Assembly: GCF_035967765.1 (NCBI RefSeq)
Contig: NZ_JAYWIT010000008.1
From: Conexibacter stalactiti
GTDB lineage: Bacteria; Actinomycetota; Thermoleophilia; Solirubrobacterales; Solirubrobacteraceae
DNA length: 64,000 nt
Reading direction: 5' to 3' (one strand)
The notes under the pieces were generated by a model. The model did no database searches. It was not told where the DNA came from and was given only the letters and a program-made list of their open reading frames with translations. Shown in pieces: positions 51,500 to 59,561 of the stretch; within the stretch, counting starts at the first letter, position 1, and every line of letters begins with the position of its first letter. The position numbers and the translations under genes were made by a program.

Positions 51500-53032
51500 T
51501 CAGTCGCGCTTGCCGCGGCCGTAGAGCAGTCTCGTCAGCTTCCCGAGCAGCTGGGTGGTGCGCTTCTTGTACGGGAACATGTGCGGGTCTCTCTTGCCCG
51601 CGAAGCGCGTCACCAGCAGCGTCTGCTGCTGCGTGTACTTGCGGATCCCGCCGGCGCCGTGGCGGGTGCCGAGGCCGGATGTCTTCCAGCCGCCCATCGG
51701 CAGCTCCAGCGCGGTGTAGTTGACCTGTGCGTCGTTGACGCAGACGGTGCCGGCCTCGACGCGGCGGGCGAGCTGCTCGCCGCGGCGGACGTCCTTGGTC
51801 CAGACCGAGCCCTGCAGGCCGTACGGCGAGTCGTTCGCCAGCCGCAGCGCCTCCTCGGCGTCGGCGACCTTCATGATCGGCAGCGTCGGGCCGAACGTCT
51901 CCTCCGTCATGCACGACATCGTGTGGTCGACGTCGACGAGCACGGTCGGCTCGTAGAACATGCCGGGGCCGGGCGCCACTCTGCCGCCGGTCAGCACGCG
52001 CGCGCCCTTGGCGACCGCGTCTCTGACGTGGCTGTCGATGATGTCGAGCTGCGGCGGGAAGGTGACGGCGCCGACGTCGATCGAGCCGGGACCGGCCGAG
52101 CGGCCCTGGCGCAGCGCCTTGACCTTGTCGGTCACCTTCGCGACGAACTGGTCGTAGACCGGCGCCTCGACGTAGACGCGCTCAATCGAGATGCAGACCT
52201 GGCCGCCGTTGTTCATCGAGTAGTAGGCGGCGGCGTTGGCGGCGCGCTCGAGCTCGGCGTCGGCGAGCACGATCATCGGGTCCTTGCCGCCCAGCTCCAG
52301 CCCGACGGGGGTGAGCGTCTTGGCGGCCCGCTCCATCACCTTCTGGCCGGTCTTCGTCGAGCCGGTGAACATGACGAAGTCGACGCCGTCGATCAGCGCG
52401 GCGCCGGTCGCGCCGTCGCCGGTCGCGACCTGGAAGACGTCCTCCGGCAGGCCGGAGGCGCGCAGGCACTCGGCCATCAGCAGCGACGTCAGCGGCGTCA
52501 CCTCGCTCGGCTTCAGGATCACCGCGTTGCCGGCGGCCAGCGCCGGGATGCAGTCGCCGAAGGAGTTCGTCAGCGGGAAGTTCCACGGGCCGATCACGCC
52601 GACGACGCCGACCGGGCGGTAGCGCACGACGAGCTTCTTGCCCTTCACCAGCGGGTTGGCTGACTTGATCGACTCGTCCGCGAGCAGGTTCGGCGCCTCC
52701 TTGGCCCAGAAGCCGAAGGCGGCGGCGGCGTACATGATCTCGGCGAGCTGGGCGTCCTCGTAGGTCTTGCCGGTCTCCGAGACGATCGTCGCGATGATCC
52801 GCTCGGAGTTGTCGGTGACCCACTTCTGCGCGCGCCGCAGCACGCGCCCCCGCTCCTCGAAGCCGATCGCCTCCCACGCCGGCTGAGCGGCGCGCGCGCT
52901 GGCCACCAGCTCCTTCACCTCGGCGCCCGAGAGCGTCGGGATCGTGGCGATCGTCTCGCCGGTCGCCGGATTCTCCACGGGGATGCCGGTGCCGATCTGC
53001 TCGGCTGCCGGCGCCTGCTCGACACTCGCCAT
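51500..53032 (-). CDS. NAD(P)-dependent aldehyde dehydrogenase
   Basis: A 510-residue aldehyde dehydrogenase superfamily enzyme. The cofactor segment VIGPWNFPLTNSFGD, the general base in LELGGKDPMIV and the nucleophile Cys in NNGGQVCISIERV are all intact. A hydrophobic/basic C-terminal extension (FPYKKRTTQLLGKLTRLLYGRGKRD as a whole) may attach it to the membrane, as in long-chain aldehyde dehydrogenases. The ATG at 53030-53032 has GGAGAGGG upstream. It is divergent from the MFS exporter/TetR pair and shares their palindrome-containing promoter region. Confidence 0.92.
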   Translation of the reverse strand: MASVEQAPAAEQIGTGIPVENPATGETIATIPTLSGAEVKELVASARAAQPAWEAIGFEERGRVLRRAQKWVTDNSERIIATIVSETGKTYEDAQLAEIMYAAAAFGFWAKEAPNLLADESIKSANPLVKGKKLVVRYRPVGVVGVIGPWNFPLTNSFGDCIPALAAGNAVILKPSEVTPLTSLLMAECLRASGLPEDVFQVATGDGATGAALIDGVDFVMFTGSTKTGQKVMERAAKTLTPVGLELGGKDPMIVLADAELERAANAAAYYSMNNGGQVCISIERVYVEAPVYDQFVAKVTDKVKALRQGRSAGPGSIDVGAVTFPPQLDIIDSHVRDAVAKGARVLTGGRVAPGPGMFYEPTVLVDVDHTMSCMTEETFGPTLPIMKVADAEEALRLANDSPYGLQGSVWTKDVRRGEQLARRVEAGTVCVNDAQVNYTALELPMGGWKTSGLGTRHGAGGIRKYTQQQTLLVTRFAGKRDPHMFPYKKRTTQLLGKLTRLLYGRGKRD

Positions 53033-53098
53033 TGACCCTCTCCTTCTCGGTGCGGTCGCTCGTCTCCACGTCCACCCTACCGAAGCCGCGCAGCCGAT

Positions 53099-53112
53099 TG
53101 GCCAGCTGGCCA
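53099..53112. promoter_or_regulatory. Perfect 14-base palindrome between divergent genes
   Basis: TGGCCAGCTGGCCA lies in the 145-base region between the aldehyde dehydrogenase (53032) and exporter (53178) starts. It is the best operator candidate for the TetR-type regulator encoded at 54595. Confidence 0.5.
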
Positions 53113-53177
53113 GTGGCGTCATCTAATTCTGATTGCTACTGTCAGTTTCGAGTGACTGCCAAAAGATTGGAACTGCC

Positions 53178-54611
53178 ATGAAGCAGGATGACCCACGCCG
53201 CTGGTGGGCGCTCGCCGCGCTTGCGCTCGGCGTGCTGACCGTCGCGCTCGACTCGACGATCGTCAACGTCGCGCTGCCGACGCTCGCGCGCGAGCTGGAC
53301 GCCTCCACGAGCGAGCTGCAGTGGATCGCCAACGCCTTCAACCTCGTCTTCGCCGCGGCGCTGATGCCGGCCGGGATGCTCGGTGACCGCTTCGGCCGCA
53401 AGCGGCTGCTGCTCGGGGCGCTCGCGCTGTTCGGGCTCGCCTCGCTCGCCTGCGCGCTCGCCACGACCGCCGGCCAGCTGATCGCCGCCCGCGCGCTGCT
53501 CGGGCTCGGCGGCGCCGCGCTGATGCCGCTGTCGATGGCGGTCCTCCCACAGCTCTTCTCCGAGCGCGAGCGGCCGAAGGCGATCTCGACCTGGGTGGCG
53601 GCGACCGCGATCGCGCTGCCGCTCGGCCCGATCCTCGGCGGCGTGCTGCTCGACAGCTTCGCGTGGGGGTCGATCTTCCTCATCAACGTGCCGGTCGTGC
53701 TCGGCGCGCTGGTCGCGATCGTGCTGTTCGTGCCCGAGTCGCACGGCGACCGCGGCGCGCGCATCGACGTCGCCGGGATCGTCCTCTCGGCCGCCGGTCT
53801 CGCGCTGCTGACCTACGGCGCGATCGAGGCCGGCGAGCGCGGCTGGGGCGATGGCGCCGTGCTCGCCGAGCTGCTCGGCGGCGCCGCGCTGCTGGCGCTG
53901 TTCGCCGGCTGGCAGCGGCGGCTGGAGCGGCAGCCCGGCGGACACCCGCTCGTCGACCTCGCGCTGCTGCGCTCGCCCCGCTACCTGTGGTCGACGGTGC
54001 TGGCGACGCTCGTCTCCTTCGCGCTCTTCGGCCTGCTGTTCGTCACGCCGCAGTACTTCGCGATCGTCGAGGACAGTGACGCGCTCGGCACCGGCCTGCG
54101 GCTGCTGCCCGTGATCGGCGGGCTGATGGTCGGCTCGCGCCTCTCCGGGCGGCTGCTGCGGCGGGTCGGCGCCAAGCTGATGATCGCCGCCGGGTTCGCG
54201 CTGATGGGCGGCGGCTTCGTCGCCGGCGCGACGACCTCGATCGAGAGCGGCTACGGCTTCGCCGCCGCCTGGATCGCGATCGTCGGGCTGGGGCTCGGCT
54301 GCGCGCTGCCGACGGCGATGGACGCGGCGCTCGGCGAGCTGTCGAGCGAGCGCGCCGGCGCCGGCTCGGCGTTGATCCAGGCCGCCCGGCAGGTCGGCGG
54401 CACGCTCGGCGTCGCGCTGCTGGGAACCGTCCTCGCCTCCCGCTACGGCGGCATCGGCGACGGCCCGGCGGCGTTCGTCGAAGGGATGCAGACGCTGCTG
54501 TGGATCAGCGCCGGAGTCGCCGCCGCCGGCCTCGTGCTGGCGCTGGCGGCGATGCCGCGCGGCGCGCCGTCCGGCGAGCCAGCACAATCTGCCCATGGCG
54601 CCCCCGCCTGA
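53178..54611 (+). CDS. MFS multidrug exporter (DHA2, EmrB/QacA type)
   Basis: A 477-residue membrane transporter with about 14 helices. The first helix has LDSTIVNVALPTLARELDAS, loop 2-3 has GMLGDRFGRKRLLL and motif C is GPILGGVLLDSFAWGSIFLINVP, all diagnostic of proton-driven DHA2 efflux pumps. The ATG at 53178 (MKQDDPRRWW) is preceded by TTGGAACTGCC; an upstream start in frame lacks support. The TetR gene overlaps its last 17 bases, so they form a self-regulated export unit. Confidence 0.93.
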   Translation: MKQDDPRRWWALAALALGVLTVALDSTIVNVALPTLARELDASTSELQWIANAFNLVFAAALMPAGMLGDRFGRKRLLLGALALFGLASLACALATTAGQLIAARALLGLGGAALMPLSMAVLPQLFSERERPKAISTWVAATAIALPLGPILGGVLLDSFAWGSIFLINVPVVLGALVAIVLFVPESHGDRGARIDVAGIVLSAAGLALLTYGAIEAGERGWGDGAVLAELLGGAALLALFAGWQRRLERQPGGHPLVDLALLRSPRYLWSTVLATLVSFALFGLLFVTPQYFAIVEDSDALGTGLRLLPVIGGLMVGSRLSGRLLRRVGAKLMIAAGFALMGGGFVAGATTSIESGYGFAAAWIAIVGLGLGCALPTAMDAALGELSSERAGAGSALIQAARQVGGTLGVALLGTVLASRYGGIGDGPAAFVEGMQTLLWISAGVAAAGLVLALAAMPRGAPSGEPAQSAHGAPA

Positions 54612-55203
54612 CACCAGCGAACGACCGCTCGGCCTGCGCGAGCGCAAGAAGGCGAGAACGCGCGCCGCGATCCAGCTGCACGCCCTGCGCCTGTTCAAGG
54701 CGCAGGGCTACACCGCGACGACCGTCGACGAGATCGCGGAGGCGGCCGAGGTCTCGCCCTCGACCTTCTTCCGCTACTTCCCGACGAAGGAGGACGTCGT
54801 CCTGCACGACTCGCTCGACCCGCTGCTGCTCGCCGCCTTCCGCGGACAGCCGGCCGAGCTGACGCCGCTGCAGGCGCTGCGCGCCGCGCTCGCGCAGATG
54901 CGCGCCGAGCTGCCGCCGGAGGAGTGGGCGCGCGAGGAGGCGCGGCACGAGCTGGTCGTCGCCGTGCCGGAGCTGCGCGCGCGCCTGATCGACGGGATGC
55001 TCGCGATGACGCACCTGCTCGCCGACGTCGTCGCCGAGCGGGTCGGCCGCGCCCCCGGCGACTTCGAGGTGCGCGTCTTCACCGGGGCGCTCGTCGGCGT
55101 CGCGATGACGACGATGCTCGAGGCCGACGAGCACGCGATCGACGGCTACTTCGCGCGCTTCGAGGAGGCGCTGAAGCTGCTCGAAGCGGGGCTGCCGCTG
55201 TAG
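54595..55203 (+). CDS. TetR-family transcriptional regulator
   Basis: A 202-residue regulator. The N-terminal helix-turn-helix is clear: GLRERKKARTRAAIQLHALRL, then GYTATTVDEIAEAAEVSPSTFFRYFPTKEDVV. The C-terminal helices form the ligand pocket. It overlaps the end of the exporter gene by 17 bases, so it probably represses the exporter (and perhaps the divergent aldehyde dehydrogenase) until a ligand binds. Confidence 0.94.
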   Translation: MAPPPDTSERPLGLRERKKARTRAAIQLHALRLFKAQGYTATTVDEIAEAAEVSPSTFFRYFPTKEDVVLHDSLDPLLLAAFRGQPAELTPLQALRAALAQMRAELPPEEWAREEARHELVVAVPELRARLIDGMLAMTHLLADVVAERVGRAPGDFEVRVFTGALVGVAMTTMLEADEHAIDGYFARFEEALKLLEAGLPL

Positions 55204-55216
55204 CGGCGGCGCCCGC

Positions 55217-56569
55217 TCAGCGCACGAGCGCGAGCCGGCCGTAGGCGCCCGCGCGCGGGATCACCTCGTCGGCGTCGGTCCCCAGCCAGCCCTCGATCAG
55301 CGAGGCGTAGACCTTGCGGAAGTCGACCGTGACGCGCAGGTTGTCCTCGCGGTCGAGCGACGTCAGGCTCGGGTAGTCGGTCAGGATCCCGGAGGCGGCG
55401 TGGTTGCCCTGGACCCACGCGATGCCGCCGGCGCCGTGGTCGCTGCCGGCCGACTCGTTGCCCTTCGGGCGGCGGCCGAACTCCGACCAGACGAGCGTCA
55501 GGACGCGATCGGCGAGACCGCGCGCGTCGAGGTCGGCCTGGAAGGCGGCGAGCCCCTGCGAGACCGATCTGAGGCCGGCGGCGAGGTCCTCCGGCTGGTT
55601 GTCGTGCGTGTCGAACTCGCCCTCGGCCTGGACGGCGGCGACGCGCACGCCCAGCGGCTGCGCGATCAGCGCCGCCAGGCGCGACATGCGCGTGGCGAAG
55701 TGGTCGTCCTCGGGGTAGGCGACCGGCGGCGCGAGCGGGTCCTTGCCGTCCTGCTCCTTGTACGGCGCGAGCTGGTCGCCGACGCGCTTGGCCAGCAGCG
55801 CCGAGTTGCGCACCGCCTGCGGTCCGACGCCGCCGTTGGCGTGGTGGGCCAGCTCCTCCCACGCGTTCATCAGGTGGGCGCGCGGCTTGTCGTCGACGCC
55901 CCAGATCTCCAGCCCGACGTCGCCCGGCGACTCCAGCGCCGCGACCGGCGCTGAGCCGGTCGCCAGCACCGGCGAGAGCGTCGAGCCGAGCGTCAGCCCC
56001 TGCAGCGGGTTCTCGCGCGAGCCGTTGCGGTCGAGCCAGCGGCCGAGCCAGCCGGGCGCGGCGCGGTCGGTGATCAGGCCGGTCTCCCAGAAGTGGCGCG
56101 AGTGGAAGTGCGAGAGGTCGGGGTTGGCGTAGTCAATCCCCGGCAGGAAGCCGACCTTGCCGGCGTCGTAGAGGCCCTTGACGCCGCCGCCCGTGCCCTG
56201 AGTCAGCGATGGGTGGATCGCGAGGCCGGTGCCGCCGAGCAGCGGCGGGTCGCCGATCTTGGTGCCGGGGCGCAGGTCGGCGTAGGTGCCGTACTGGCCG
56301 ACCGGCGGCAGCGTGTCGAGCAGGTCGGCGCCGCCGGGCAGGAAGACGGTCACGAGCACGCGGTTGCCGGGCGCGGCGGCGGCGTCGGCGGTCGCCGCCT
56401 CGATCAGCCCGCCGAAGTCCATCGCGCGGCCGGCCCAGATCGCCAGCGCGCCGCCGAGGCCGCCGCCGACGATCTGCCGGCGCGTCATGCGCGGCGCCAG
56501 CCAGCGCTCGCGCGCGGCGGCGCTCGTCTGGCGGAAGTCGTCGCAGCCCTTGTGGACGGGGCGGGTCAT
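55217..56569 (-). CDS. DUF1501 family protein with Tat-type signal
   Basis: A 450-residue exported protein of the DUF1501 (sulfatase-like) family. After a 27-residue lead, MTRRQIVGGGLGGALAIWAG looks like a twin-arginine signal (TRRQ). Family segments are VLVTVFLPGGADLLDTLPP, THDNQPEDLAAGLRSVSQGL, TLVWSEFGRRPKGNESAGSDHG and the C-terminal Leu/Trp-rich part. The Ser/His/Asp-rich SDHG motif resembles the metal site of sulfatases and alkaline phosphatases. Function is unknown. It is the last gene of an operon with DUF1800 and a cupredoxin. Confidence 0.9.
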   Translation of the reverse strand: MTRPVHKGCDDFRQTSAAARERWLAPRMTRRQIVGGGLGGALAIWAGRAMDFGGLIEAATADAAAAPGNRVLVTVFLPGGADLLDTLPPVGQYGTYADLRPGTKIGDPPLLGGTGLAIHPSLTQGTGGGVKGLYDAGKVGFLPGIDYANPDLSHFHSRHFWETGLITDRAAPGWLGRWLDRNGSRENPLQGLTLGSTLSPVLATGSAPVAALESPGDVGLEIWGVDDKPRAHLMNAWEELAHHANGGVGPQAVRNSALLAKRVGDQLAPYKEQDGKDPLAPPVAYPEDDHFATRMSRLAALIAQPLGVRVAAVQAEGEFDTHDNQPEDLAAGLRSVSQGLAAFQADLDARGLADRVLTLVWSEFGRRPKGNESAGSDHGAGGIAWVQGNHAASGILTDYPSLTSLDREDNLRVTVDFRKVYASLIEGWLGTDADEVIPRAGAYGRLALVR

Positions 56570-56582
56570 CGGGCTCCCTCGT

Positions 56583-58001
56583 TCAGCACAGCTGCGCCTC
56601 CGGACCGGCGAGCAGCAGGTGGCGCAGCGTCCGCTGCAGCGACTCGGCGCGCCAGTCGGCGTCGTCGCGCCACGACTTCGGCAGGTCGTCGAACCAGCGC
56701 GAGGCGAGCCGGATCAAGGTCGCTCTGGTCGCCTCGGAGACCGGCGGCGAGCCGACCGCCGCGTGCGCGATCGCGAAGGCGCGGTCGGGCTCGAGCGACG
56801 CCTTGTACGCACCCTTGTCGACTCTCGCCGGACCGTAGTTGACGAGGTAGTTGCCGATCACGAAGCGCTGACGCATCGCGTTCGACGACATCCAGCGCGT
56901 GCCCCAGTCCCAGCCGGCGACCGACGGCGGATAGAACAGCTGCTGACCCATCGTCGAGAGCATCCAGGTCGGGTAGTCGTGCGCGATCGTCGCACCCGAG
57001 GTGCGCAGCGCGCCGGCGACGAAGACGACCGGTGCCTTGACCATGTCGGGTTGGTGCAGTCTCGCGTACAGCGCCGGGTGCTCGAGGATCTGCCGCACGA
57101 CCGGCTTGATCCGCAGGCCGGAGCGGCGGTAGGTCGCCGCCAGCCGCCGCACGGTCGCGTTCGAGGGCGGCGTCGCGACGAAGAACTGCCACAGCTTCGT
57201 GACGAGGAAGGGCGCGTGGCGCGGGTGGTCGCAGACGATGTCGAGCACGTCGTCGACGCCGAACCTGCCGCGCTTGCCGAGGATCCGCTTGACGCCGCCG
57301 TCGTGCTCCTCCGGGACGTATCTGATCCACTCCATCCCGCGATTGCCCCACTTCGTGCGGAAGCCGGTCAGCGCCCGTGACGCCTCGCGCACGTCGCGCT
57401 CGCTGTAGCCCTTGCCGAGCGTGAACAGCTCCATCAGCTCGCGCGCGTAGTTCTCGTTCGGGTGGTCCTTGGTCGAGTCGGCCAGTGACAGGAACAGCTG
57501 CATCGCCGGGTCGCGCGTGACGCCGCGCAGCAGCGGGCGGAAGGCGCCGAGCGCGTGGCTGCGGAAGAGCCTGTTCTGGCGCAGCATCAGCGGCGTGTCC
57601 TGCTCCGCGGTGGCGAAGTGGTCGTGCCAGAAGAGCGTCATCTTCTCGACGAGCGGCCGGTTGCTGCGAACCATCCGGTCCAGCCACCAGAGCACGTCGT
57701 GGCCCCACTCGTTGACGGGGTCGAGCTTGCGGCCGTCGATGTGCGGCGCGCGGCCGCGCAGTCTCGTGCCGCCGGGCGGGCCGTCGACGATCCAGTCGAT
57801 CGTCGCGCGCTTGCCGCGCGCGGACCAGGCGCGCGCCTCAGCGGCGGTCGCGCCGAAGCCGGCACGCCAGAAGAGACGGTGGACGTGAGCCTCGGTCCAG
57901 GCGGCGGAGGCGACCGCGACGGGCGCGGATGTCGCGGCCGGCGCGGCGATGGCCGGCGCGGCCGCACGGATGCGGCCGGGGATGGCGCGGCGGCGAGCCA
58001 T
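56583..58001 (-). CDS. DUF1800 family protein
   Basis: A 472-residue protein of the DUF1800 family. The signature segments are HRLFWRAGFGATAAEA, KMTLFWHDHFATAEQD, PNENYARELMELFTLGKGYSE, DHPRHAPFLVTKLWQFF and YPPSVAGWDWGTRWMSSN. These proteins are usually encoded next to DUF1501 proteins, as here, and the pair is thought to be exported; the role is not known. An Ala/Pro-rich N-terminus of about 35 residues precedes the domain. The ATG at 57999-58001 shares one base with the cupredoxin stop (TGATG). Confidence 0.9.
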   Translation of the reverse strand: MARRRAIPGRIRAAAPAIAAPAATSAPVAVASAAWTEAHVHRLFWRAGFGATAAEARAWSARGKRATIDWIVDGPPGGTRLRGRAPHIDGRKLDPVNEWGHDVLWWLDRMVRSNRPLVEKMTLFWHDHFATAEQDTPLMLRQNRLFRSHALGAFRPLLRGVTRDPAMQLFLSLADSTKDHPNENYARELMELFTLGKGYSERDVREASRALTGFRTKWGNRGMEWIRYVPEEHDGGVKRILGKRGRFGVDDVLDIVCDHPRHAPFLVTKLWQFFVATPPSNATVRRLAATYRRSGLRIKPVVRQILEHPALYARLHQPDMVKAPVVFVAGALRTSGATIAHDYPTWMLSTMGQQLFYPPSVAGWDWGTRWMSSNAMRQRFVIGNYLVNYGPARVDKGAYKASLEPDRAFAIAHAAVGSPPVSEATRATLIRLASRWFDDLPKSWRDDADWRAESLQRTLRHLLLAGPEAQLC

Positions 58002-58486
58002 CAGGGCCGCACCACCGTGAGCGCCGCGCGCATCCCGCGCTGCGCGTGGTCGGCGACGTCGCAGCTGAGGCGGTAGCGGCCGCGGCGCAGCTTGACGGTC
58101 ACGCTCGCTCTCGCGCCCGCTCTGATCTCCGGCGAGCGTTTGATGACGCGCCCGCGCGTGTCGCGGACGACGAGGTCGTGCACGTCCTCGCCGAAGTTCG
58201 TCACGTAGAAGCGCACCTCTCCGGCCGGCACGCGGCCACGGTAGGGCGTCAGGCGGAACTCGCGCTGGGAGACGCCGACGGCCGTCGAGACGGGGCGCTT
58301 GGCGGCGGGTGCGGCGAACGGAGCGGCGGCGAAGGCGGCGCTCGGGCCGTCCGGCGCGGACGCGGCGACGCCGGTCGCGGCAGCGGCGGTCAGCGCCGCG
58401 CCGAGCACCGCGCAGAGCAGGAGTCCTCGCGACCGCACACGCACCGGACCATCTTCGGCACGTCTGCGCTGGCTCCTGAGCTTCAT
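58001..58486 (-). CDS. Exported type 1 cupredoxin
   Basis: A 161-residue protein with a signal or membrane anchor (LLLCAVLGAALTAAAATG) followed by an Ala/Pro linker and a cupredoxin domain, FRLTPYRGRVPAGEVRFYVTN. A complete set of type 1 copper ligands is visible: His in EDVHDLVV, then Cys, His and Met in LSCDVADHAQRGM. It should bind copper and transfer electrons outside the membrane. I chose the ATG at 58484-58486 (MKLRSQRRR). It opens the operon with the DUF1800 and DUF1501 genes. Confidence 0.87.
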   Translation of the reverse strand: MKLRSQRRRAEDGPVRVRSRGLLLCAVLGAALTAAAATGVAASAPDGPSAAFAAAPFAAPAAKRPVSTAVGVSQREFRLTPYRGRVPAGEVRFYVTNFGEDVHDLVVRDTRGRVIKRSPEIRAGARASVTVKLRRGRYRLSCDVADHAQRGMRAALTVVRP

Positions 58487-58512
58487 CCGTGAAAATGCAC
58501 GAGTTGGCGCAG

Positions 58513-58542
58513 GAAAGCCCACGAACGACCGTGTCCGTGGGC
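58513..58542 (-). terminator. Intrinsic terminator of the cyclophilin gene
   Basis: On the minus strand a perfect 7-base stem (GCCCACG / CGTGGGC, arms 58517-58523 and 58536-58542) is followed by TTTCC. It lies 20 bases beyond the cyclophilin stop and before the cupredoxin operon. Confidence 0.65.
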
Positions 58543-58561
58543 CCACCCGAGGGGCTGCGAG

Positions 58562-59017
58562 CTAGCTCAGCTCGACTCTCTCGATGCCGGCCGGCTCGAC
58601 CGGGCGGTCGCGCGCGTCCGTGTCGAGACCCTCGATCGCGTCGACCGCGTCCATCCCGTCGACGATTCTGCCGAACACGGTGTGCTTGCCGTCGAGCCAC
58701 GGGGCGGCGTCGACGGTCACGAGGAAGAACTGCGAGCCGTTCGTGTTGGGGCCGCGGTTGGCCATCGCGAGCGCGCCGCGGACGATCTTGTGGTCGTTGA
58801 TCTCGTCCTCGAACTCGTAGCCGGGACCACCGGTGCCGGTGCCCTCGGGGCAGCCGCCCTGGATCATGAAGTCTCTGATCACGCGGTGGAAGACGAGGCC
58901 GTCGTAGTAGCCCTCCGACGACAGTCTGCGGAAGTTCTCGACCGTCTTCGGCGCGTCCTCGTCGAACAGCTCGATCACGATCGCGCCGTGGCTCGTGTGC
59001 ATGGTTGCCTGGGACAT
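58562..59017 (-). CDS. Peptidyl-prolyl cis-trans isomerase, cyclophilin type
   Basis: A 151-residue cytoplasmic single-domain cyclophilin that speeds proline isomerisation during folding. The catalytic core is visible: GLVFHRVIRDFMIQGGCPEGTGTGGPGY, read in parts as FHRVIRDFMIQGG, then LAMANRGPNTNGSQFFLV and WLDGKHTVFGRIVDGMD. The active-site Arg in FHRVI is kept. The ATG at 59015-59017 has GGAGGA at 8 bases, better than the GTG two codons upstream. Confidence 0.94.
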   Translation of the reverse strand: MSQATMHTSHGAIVIELFDEDAPKTVENFRRLSSEGYYDGLVFHRVIRDFMIQGGCPEGTGTGGPGYEFEDEINDHKIVRGALAMANRGPNTNGSQFFLVTVDAAPWLDGKHTVFGRIVDGMDAVDAIEGLDTDARDRPVEPAGIERVELS

Positions 59018-59093
59018 CGGCACTCCTCCGGGGGATTGCGGTGGTGTTGGTGGTGGGGGAACTGCGGCTGCGGTGGGTCCTGCTGCGACCCTA

Positions 59094-59561
59094 CTACCCG
59101 TCGATCAGCTCGGCGATCCGGTCCAGCAGCGGCAGCTGAGCGGGCAGCAGCTTCTCGCGCGCGCGATCGAGCGTGAACCACTCGGCGCGGTCGACCTCGG
59201 GGAACTGCGCGCGTCTGCCCGAGCGCGGCGGCCACTCCAGCTCGAAGCTGTTGGAGACGATCGTGGCGGGGTCGAGGTCGCCGGCGACGGCCCATGCGGT
59301 GACGAGCTTGCCGCCCTTCTGTCTGACCTCGCCGAGCGGCACGATCTCACCGGCCGGCAGCGGCCGGCCCAGCTCCTCGGCGAACTCGCGCCGCGCCGCC
59401 GTCAGCGGATCGTCGTCGGCGCCGTGCTCGCCCTTCGGGATCGACCAGGCGCCGGCGTCCTTCTTCGCCCAGAACGGCCCGCCGGGATGGACCAGCAGCA
59501 CCTCCGGCTCCCCGCCGTCGAGACGGCGGTGGAGCAGGATCCCGGCGCTGCGTCTGGGCAT
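59094..59561 (-). CDS. Nudix hydrolase
   Basis: A 155-residue Nudix protein that would cleave a nucleoside diphosphate-linked compound. The Nudix box is GEHGADDDPLTAARREFAEEL, followed by G: the REFAEELG core is complete, while the upstream Glu of GX5E is Asp. The surrounding AGILLHRR and WSIPKG segments are typical. The start shares a base with the stop of the helicase gene, so the two are translationally coupled. The substrate is unknown. Confidence 0.9.
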   Translation of the reverse strand: MPRRSAGILLHRRLDGGEPEVLLVHPGGPFWAKKDAGAWSIPKGEHGADDDPLTAARREFAEELGRPLPAGEIVPLGEVRQKGGKLVTAWAVAGDLDPATIVSNSFELEWPPRSGRRAQFPEVDRAEWFTLDRAREKLLPAQLPLLDRIAELIDG

